This document shows, one piece after another, positions 6,536 to 10,897 of a DNA stretch of 10,897 nucleotides. Within the stretch, counting starts at the first letter, position 1, and every line of letters starts with the position of its first letter. Under the pieces are notes generated by a model, which saw only the letters and a list, made by a program, of their open reading frames with translations, did not search any database and was not told where the DNA came from. Source of the DNA: Methylotenera sp. (GTDB lineage: Bacteria; Pseudomonadota; Gammaproteobacteria; Burkholderiales; Methylophilaceae); contig DAIDAH010000081.1 of assembly GCA_027310735.1 (NCBI GenBank), forward strand, positions 1 through 10,897, given 5' to 3'. The position numbers were made by a program, and so were the translations under genes.

Positions 6536-8254
6536 CTACTCATTAGTACAAGCCTCCACCTCTGCAATCGAAGTTAGGCCTTGTTTCACTTTGAGCAACC
6601 CTGATTGCCGTAAATCTTTCACACCCTCAAGTTTGGCTTGGTCTGCGATGTCGTGCGCGGTGCCATTTTTCATAATGATACGGCTGATAGCATCGGTAAT
6701 CGGCATCACTTGGTAAATACCAACTCGACCTTTATAGCCGTTATTACACATTTCACACCCCCCCTCTTTTGGCCCATATAACTGCCAAGAGCCATCCAAG
6801 TCTTCCTCTGTAAACCCCACGCCTAGCAAAGCCTCCTTTGGTACGTCTATCGGCTCTTTACAGCTTTTGCATAAACGTCTTGCTAGACGCTGTGCGGTAA
6901 TCAGAGAAACAGCAGAAGCAATATTAAATGGCGCAACACCCATATTTAACAAGCGGGTCAAGGTAGATGGCGCATCATTAGTGTGTAACGTTGACAATAC
7001 CATGTGCCCCGTAGACGCAGCCTTGATAGCCATATCTGCAGTTTCCAGATCACGAATTTCACCAATCATGATAATGTCAGGATCTTGCCGTAAGAATGAT
7101 TTTAACGCAGCCGCAAATGTAAGTCCTTGTTTATCATTGACGTTAACTTGGTTGATGCCTGCAAGAGGAATTTCACAGGGGTCTTCTGCCGTAGCAATAT
7201 TAACGTCTGGACTATTCAAAATATTCAAGCAAGTATAAAGGGATACAGTTTTTCCTGATCCCGTTGGGCCCGTAACAAGAACCAAACCATAAGGACGGCT
7301 TACCGCACTGAGCAACCGCTCTTTTTGGATGGGCTCATAACCCAGCGCTTCAATGCCAAGCGTAGCACTTGTCGGATCTAAAATCCGCATCACGATTTTC
7401 TCGCCATTGATTAACGGCAATGTACTTACCCGAAAATCGATAGTGCGCGTCTTAGATAACACCAGTTTCATACGACCATCTTGCGGTATACGCTTCTCAG
7501 AGATATCCATACTGGAAATCACTTTAATGCGCGATGCCAGTTTTTCTTTAATAGAAAGTGGTGGCTGGGTAATTTCACGCAGTATGCCATCTACCCGATA
7601 ACGTACACGATAAAACTTCTCGTACGGTTCAAAATGCAAGTCAGATGCACCCATGTTGATTGCATCCAAAAGCATTTTATTCAAGAATCTGACTACCGGT
7701 GCATCGTCAACCTCTTGGGTTTGCGCCTCATCATCTTGAACTTGCGCCTCATCATCACCTAAATCGTAATCATCACTAACATTAAGTGACTTTAAGCTAC
7801 TATCACTAGCCTCAGCGATTTTATCAATCCAGCGACCTAGCTTATCGTCCTCAACCACCACTGGAGATAAAGCCATACCCATTTGAAACTGCACTCCATC
7901 AAGCGCATGTAAATTGGTTGGATCTGAAATAGCAACAAAAAGTAAATTATTCCTTACCTGCAATGCCATCACTCGGTTGGATTGCATCAGTTTTGCATCA
8001 ATCTTTTTTGCTGGCAGGTAATCAGGATTAAAAGCATCTAAATTAAAATAGGGGAATCCAAATGCTTTTGCAGACGTCTCAGCAATCACTTGCGCACTTA
8101 ATTTTTTGCTTTGAATAAGCTGTGTAACAAACGGCGCTTTAAGTGACAGTGCTTGCGCCTGAATAGCGCTTGCCTCATCCTCTGTCAGCAAGTTTTCTTG
8201 AATAAGGGTGCGAGCAAGGCCGCTTAATTTATTTGATGGAGATGCAATAGCCAT
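6536..8254 (-). CDS. pilB: type IV pilus assembly ATPase PilB
   Basis: Cytoplasmic hexameric ATPase that powers pilus extension through PilC. The 572 residues contain an N-terminal T2SSE_N-type domain (about 10-145), an acidic linker (about 150-186) and a GspE-type ATPase core. Seen directly: the Asp box GASDLHFEPYEKF..RYRVDG (202-223), Walker A GPTGSGKT (329-336), Walker B DPDIIMIGEIRD (391-402), the His box TGHMVLSTLHTND (415-427), and a zinc site C462-x2-C465 with C500-x2-C503. All catalytic elements are intact. The retraction ATPase PilT is excluded by the N-terminal domain and the Cys4 site. At C360 the usual EDPVEI reads EDPCEI, a mild oddity. No Shine-Dalgarno is visible before the ATG at 8254. 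It is the first gene of a pilB-pilC pair. A candidate promoter and palindrome lie upstream at 8309-8346. Confidence 0.95.
   Translation of the reverse strand: MAIASPSNKLSGLARTLIQENLLTEDEASAIQAQALSLKAPFVTQLIQSKKLSAQVIAETSAKAFGFPYFNLDAFNPDYLPAKKIDAKLMQSNRVMALQVRNNLLFVAISDPTNLHALDGVQFQMGMALSPVVVEDDKLGRWIDKIAEASDSSLKSLNVSDDYDLGDDEAQVQDDEAQTQEVDDAPVVRFLNKMLLDAINMGASDLHFEPYEKFYRVRYRVDGILREITQPPLSIKEKLASRIKVISSMDISEKRIPQDGRMKLVLSKTRTIDFRVSTLPLINGEKIVMRILDPTSATLGIEALGYEPIQKERLLSAVSRPYGLVLVTGPTGSGKTVSLYTCLNILNSPDVNIATAEDPCEIPLAGINQVNVNDKQGLTFAAALKSFLRQDPDIIMIGEIRDLETADMAIKAASTGHMVLSTLHTNDAPSTLTRLLNMGVAPFNIASAVSLITAQRLARRLCKSCKEPIDVPKEALLGVGFTEEDLDGSWQLYGPKEGGCEMCNNGYKGRVGIYQVMPITDAISRIIMKNGTAHDIADQAKLEGVKDLRQSGLLKVKQGLTSIAEVEACTNE
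7721..7756 (-). repeat. short tandem repeat in the PilB acidic linker
   Basis: The 15-bp string TTGCGCCTCATCATC (plus-strand reading) occurs at 7721-7735 and again at 7742-7756, a 21-bp period in frame. On the coding strand this gives DDEAQVQDDEAQTQ (residues 168-181), two copies of a seven-residue unit. It lies between the N-terminal domain and the ATPase core, where length change is tolerated. Slippage between the direct repeats would add or remove seven residues without a frameshift. Confidence 0.75.
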
Positions 8255-8308
8255 AAAAGTTACATTAAATTAGCGTAAGCGCTTTCCAAAATTAGATTTT
8301 ATCGAGCA

Positions 8309-8337
8309 ATAATGCCCTTAAGATTTTTTTTTGTAAA
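8309..8337 (-). promoter_or_regulatory. candidate sigma-70-type promoter of pilB
   Basis: Read on the minus strand: TTTACA at 8337-8332 (5 of 6 to TTGACA), then a 17-nt spacer starting with eight A, then CATTAT at 8314-8309 (4 of 6 to TATAAT). Transcription would start near 8302 and give a leader of about 47 nt to the pilB ATG. The spacing is ideal but the -10 is only moderate, and AT-rich DNA gives such matches by chance. Confidence 0.4.
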
Positions 8338-8346
8338 GACTTTACA
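8332..8346. promoter_or_regulatory. 15-bp palindrome, possible operator
   Basis: TGTAAAGACTTTACA is a perfect 7-bp inverted repeat around a single central base. One half forms the candidate -35 box of the pilB promoter, so a dimeric regulator bound here could block or alter pilB-pilC expression. The length and symmetry fit a helix-turn-helix dimer site. It lacks a T-run and is too small for a convincing terminator. The regulator is unknown. Confidence 0.4.
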
Positions 8347-8510
8347 TGAATTTGTATAGCTTAAATATCAAATAAATGCATTAAATTCAAAATACTCAGA
8401 CCGATTCTTAAGGTTATTACACTAGATTCACACCTTACATTATGTTTTTCATCATGCCTAGACCTCAACTCAATAAAAAACAGACCTCAGCAAATCTCGA
8501 CGCTTCAAGG

Positions 8511-8516
8511 TATAAT
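8511..8516 (+). promoter_or_regulatory. -10 box of the leuS promoter
   Basis: A perfect TATAAT lies 37 bp before the leuS ATG, giving a short leader of about 30 nt. No good -35 box is found at 16-18 bp upstream (CAGCAA-like sequence only), so the call rests on the -10 and its position. Confidence 0.5.
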
Positions 8517-8553
8517 TTTGCTATTCGTTTAACATATTTAAGATACCCTTGCC

Positions 8554-10897
8554 ATGCAACAGCAGTACCCATTCAAAGACATCGAACAATCCGCCCAAAC
8601 TTACTGGGAAGCCAATCAAACTTTCGCCGCTTCTGAGCAATCAGACAAGCCTAAATACTATTGCTTATCCATGTTCCCCTACCCAAGCGGACGCTTGCAC
8701 ATGGGGCATGTACGCAACTACACGATTGGCGACGTTTTGAGCCGCTTTCATAAAATGAAAGGCTTTAACGTCATGCAGCCTATGGGTTGGGATGCATTTG
8801 GCTTGCCTGCGGAAAATGCGGCAATTAAACATGAAACAGCGCCAGCTGCTTGGACTTACAGCAACATTGATCACATGAAAACCCAGCTTAAACAACTGGG
8901 CTTGGGCGTGGACTGGAATCGTGAAATCGCAACTTGCAAGCCTGAGTATTACAAATGGGAGCAATGGCTGTTTACCGAGCTATTCAAAAAAGGCCTAATC
9001 TACAAAAAAACTTCTACAGTGAACTGGGATCCAGTCGACGGTACCGTGCTTGCCAATGAGCAGGTGATTGATGGTCGCGGCTGGCGTAGTGGCGCATTGG
9101 TAGAAAAACGAGACATTCCACAGTACTTCATGAAGATTACAGCTTACGCTGAAGAGTTGCTCAATGATTTGGACAAGCTGGATGGCTGGCCTGAACAAGT
9201 CAAAACCATGCAACGCAACTGGATAGGCAAAAGCTACGGTTGTGAAGTGGAGTTCCCTATCGTTGGTCAAGGCGGTAATCTCAAGGTATATACGACACGC
9301 CCAGATACATTGATGGGCGCGACTTACGTGGCGGTTGCAGCAGAGCATGTGCTGGCTACACAAGCCGCACAAAACAACCCTGCACTGGCTGACTTTATTG
9401 CTGAATGTAAACGCGGTAGCGTGGCAGAAGCCGATATCGCAACTGCCGAGAAAAAAGGCATGGCAACTGGCTTGTTTGTTACGCATCCATTAAACGGCGA
9501 GCAATTACCAGTATGGGTGGCGAATTACGTGCTTGCTAGCTATGGCGAAGGTGCTGTGATGGCGGTGCCTGCCCATGACGAACGCGATTTCGAGTTTGCA
9601 AATAAATATTCATTAAAAATTAAACAAGTAATTGGCATACCAAAAGATGGATATATTCAACCAAGTGCACGCTCAATTAACGTCACTGAGTCAACACTAG
9701 TTCCAAATACTTTCAATTTAATTGATCCAACGAATTGGAAAAGCGAATATGCAGAATATGGCCTTCTAATAGATTCTGGAAAGTATAATTTTATGAGTTA
9801 CAAAGAGGCGTTCGATGCAATCGCTTCTGATTTAAGTGCTAAAAACCTTGGCAAAAAACGCACCCAATATCGTCTACGCGACTGGGGCGTTTCACGTCAA
9901 CGTTATTGGGGCTGCCCAATTCCTATCGTTCACTGTGCAAGCTGTGGCGAAGTACCAGTACCTGCTGAGCAATTGCCAGTAGTGCTACCAGAAGACGTGG
10001 TAATGGATGGCGTTGGCTCACCAATTAAAAAAGACCAAAACTTTATTGAAACCACCTGCCCAAGCTGTGGTGGCAAAGCCTCGCGCGAAACTGATACTTT
10101 AGACACCTTCTTCGAGTCATCATGGTATTTTGCCCGTTACGCCAGCTTCGATAGCCAAACAGCCATGGCTGACGAGCGCGCTAATTACTGGTTGCCTGTA
10201 GACCAATATGTAGGCGGTATTGAGCATGCTATTTTGCATTTGCTCTATGCACGTTTTTTCAACAAGTTAATGCGCGATGTCGGCTTGATTAAGAATGACG
10301 AGCCATTTACCAACTTGCTCACGCAAGGCATGGTGCTGAAAGATGGCACCAAAATGAGTAAATCCAAAGGCAACACGGTTGACCCGCAAGAGCTGATAGA
10401 CACTTACGGTGCAGATACCGCACGCCTATTCATGATGTTTGCCGCACCACCTGAACAAAGTCTGGAGTGGGCAGATAGCGGCGTAGAAGGCGCGCATCGT
10501 TTCTTACGTCGCTTATGGAAAGCAGTATTTGACCACGTAGAGTTGGGTGTAACAACTGCATTTAGCACAGGTGAACTCAACGCCGACCTTAAAAATCTGC
10601 GCCGTCAATTACACCTCACCATAGAAAAAGTAGCCGATGACTACGGTCGCCGCCATAGTTTCAACACTGCAATTTCATCTGTAATGGAATTGATGAATGC
10701 GCTTGCCAAAATTGAGGGTACTGACCAAGTAACACGCCAAGTACGACAAGAGGTGTTGCAAAATGTTGCACTCTTACTGTCACCTATCGTGCCGCATATT
10801 TGCCAAGCGTTATGGGCAGAACTATGCCCACAAAGCCATATTCTTGAAACAGCATGGCCTACTGCTGACCAATCAGCCATGGTGCAAGACAGCATTG
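8554..10897 (+). CDS. leuS: leucyl-tRNA synthetase, 3' partial
   Basis: Class I synthetase that charges tRNA-Leu and edits mischarged products. I read 781 codons without a stop; from memory of E. coli LeuS about 60 C-terminal residues are cut off. The start at 8554 gives MQQQYPFKDIE, aligned with the E. coli MQEQY opening; no Shine-Dalgarno is clear. Motifs: HIGH-type HMGH at 49-52, the threonine-rich editing motif TTRPDT at 247-252, D345 in the editing pocket (both fall at E. coli numbering), RLRDWGVSRQRYWG at 440-453 and KMSKS at 600-604. A Cys4 cluster (C461, C464, C502, C505) forms the zinc module known from Thermus LeuRS. Oddities: residues 350-429 are AT-rich and seem about two dozen residues longer than in E. 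coli, and the leucine-specific insertion before KMSKS is absent. Both changes preserve the frame and all catalytic motifs, so it should be functional. Confidence 0.95.
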   Translation, partial: MQQQYPFKDIEQSAQTYWEANQTFAASEQSDKPKYYCLSMFPYPSGRLHMGHVRNYTIGDVLSRFHKMKGFNVMQPMGWDAFGLPAENAAIKHETAPAAWTYSNIDHMKTQLKQLGLGVDWNREIATCKPEYYKWEQWLFTELFKKGLIYKKTSTVNWDPVDGTVLANEQVIDGRGWRSGALVEKRDIPQYFMKITAYAEELLNDLDKLDGWPEQVKTMQRNWIGKSYGCEVEFPIVGQGGNLKVYTTRPDTLMGATYVAVAAEHVLATQAAQNNPALADFIAECKRGSVAEADIATAEKKGMATGLFVTHPLNGEQLPVWVANYVLASYGEGAVMAVPAHDERDFEFANKYSLKIKQVIGIPKDGYIQPSARSINVTESTLVPNTFNLIDPTNWKSEYAEYGLLIDSGKYNFMSYKEAFDAIASDLSAKNLGKKRTQYRLRDWGVSRQRYWGCPIPIVHCASCGEVPVPAEQLPVVLPEDVVMDGVGSPIKKDQNFIETTCPSCGGKASRETDTLDTFFESSWYFARYASFDSQTAMADERANYWLPVDQYVGGIEHAILHLLYARFFNKLMRDVGLIKNDEPFTNLLTQGMVLKDGTKMSKSKGNTVDPQELIDTYGADTARLFMMFAAPPEQSLEWADSGVEGAHRFLRRLWKAVFDHVELGVTTAFSTGELNADLKNLRRQLHLTIEKVADDYGRRHSFNTAISSVMELMNALAKIEGTDQVTRQVRQEVLQNVALLLSPIVPHICQALWAELCPQSHILETAWPTADQSAMVQDSI

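Larger units (their letters stand above)
8255..8553. other. divergent control region between pilB and leuS
   Basis: This is 299 bp of AT-rich DNA with no credible gene. An open frame that begins at 8442 only runs out of frame into leuS and its product resembles nothing I know. The left part holds the candidate pilB promoter and the palindrome. A nine-T run sits at 8324-8332. The right part holds the leuS TATAAT box. The middle, about 8350-8480, shows nothing I can assign. Confidence 0.7.

Noticed and set aside
8304..8316. Possible sigma-54 promoter for pilB (GCAA..TGCC, reverse reading)
   Set aside because: The distance between the two elements is too short for the -24/-12 spacing, and the GTGCC element is incomplete.
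8409..8437. TAAGGT ... ACCTTA inverted repeat before leuS
   Set aside because: Arms of only 6 bp with an 18-bp spacer in AT-rich DNA are easily due to chance.
8442..8636. Small open frame starting in front of leuS, considered as a leader peptide
   Set aside because: It has no Shine-Dalgarno, starts upstream of the likely leuS transcription start, overlaps the leuS start out of frame and has no Leu-rich run that would suggest attenuation.
8995..9486. Long minus-strand open frame inside leuS
   Set aside because: It is antisense to conserved LeuS coding sequence, is Cys/His-rich in an unstructured way and matches no family I know.

Overview
The window looks like ordinary chromosome from an aerobic, ubiquinone-using proteobacterium, most likely a betaproteobacterium of moderate to low GC (Methylophilaceae-like). 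This rests on the gene set (murU, pepP-ubiH-second ubiquinone hydroxylase, dsbC, type IV pilus pilB/pilC, leuS) and on protein wording recalled from those families. No database search was possible. I see no phage, insertion sequence, CRISPR array, tRNA or rRNA.

Plus strand, 1-5220: a tight run of five genes. It starts with the cut-off end of murU (cell-wall sugar recycling), then pepP (Xaa-Pro aminopeptidase), ubiH, a second UbiH/UbiF/UbiI-type flavin hydroxylase, and dsbC (periplasmic disulfide isomerase). Spacing is 18 bp, 0 bp, a 4-bp overlap and 44 bp. A perfect 13-bp hairpin followed by a T-run ends the block at 5191-5223. The pepP-ubiH-hydroxylase order matches the known enterobacterial pepP-ubiH-ubiI cluster, and the two hydroxylases would serve ubiquinone ring hydroxylation.

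Minus strand, 8254-5262: pilB then pilC, the assembly ATPase and inner-membrane platform of the type IV pilus. They converge on the dsbC terminator. No prepilin peptidase gene (pilD) follows pilC inside the window.

Plus strand, 8554-10897: leuS, leucyl-tRNA synthetase, cut off at the right edge with about 60 C-terminal residues missing. The 299-bp gap between pilB and leuS is a divergent control region. It holds a 15-bp palindrome overlapping a candidate pilB promoter and a TATAAT box for leuS.

I found no convincing undescribed multi-gene system. The points most worth a second look are an AT-rich, apparently lengthened stretch in the editing region of LeuS, the absence of the leucine-specific insertion in the same protein, the palindrome over the candidate pilB promoter, and the in-frame zero-gap junction between pepP and ubiH.
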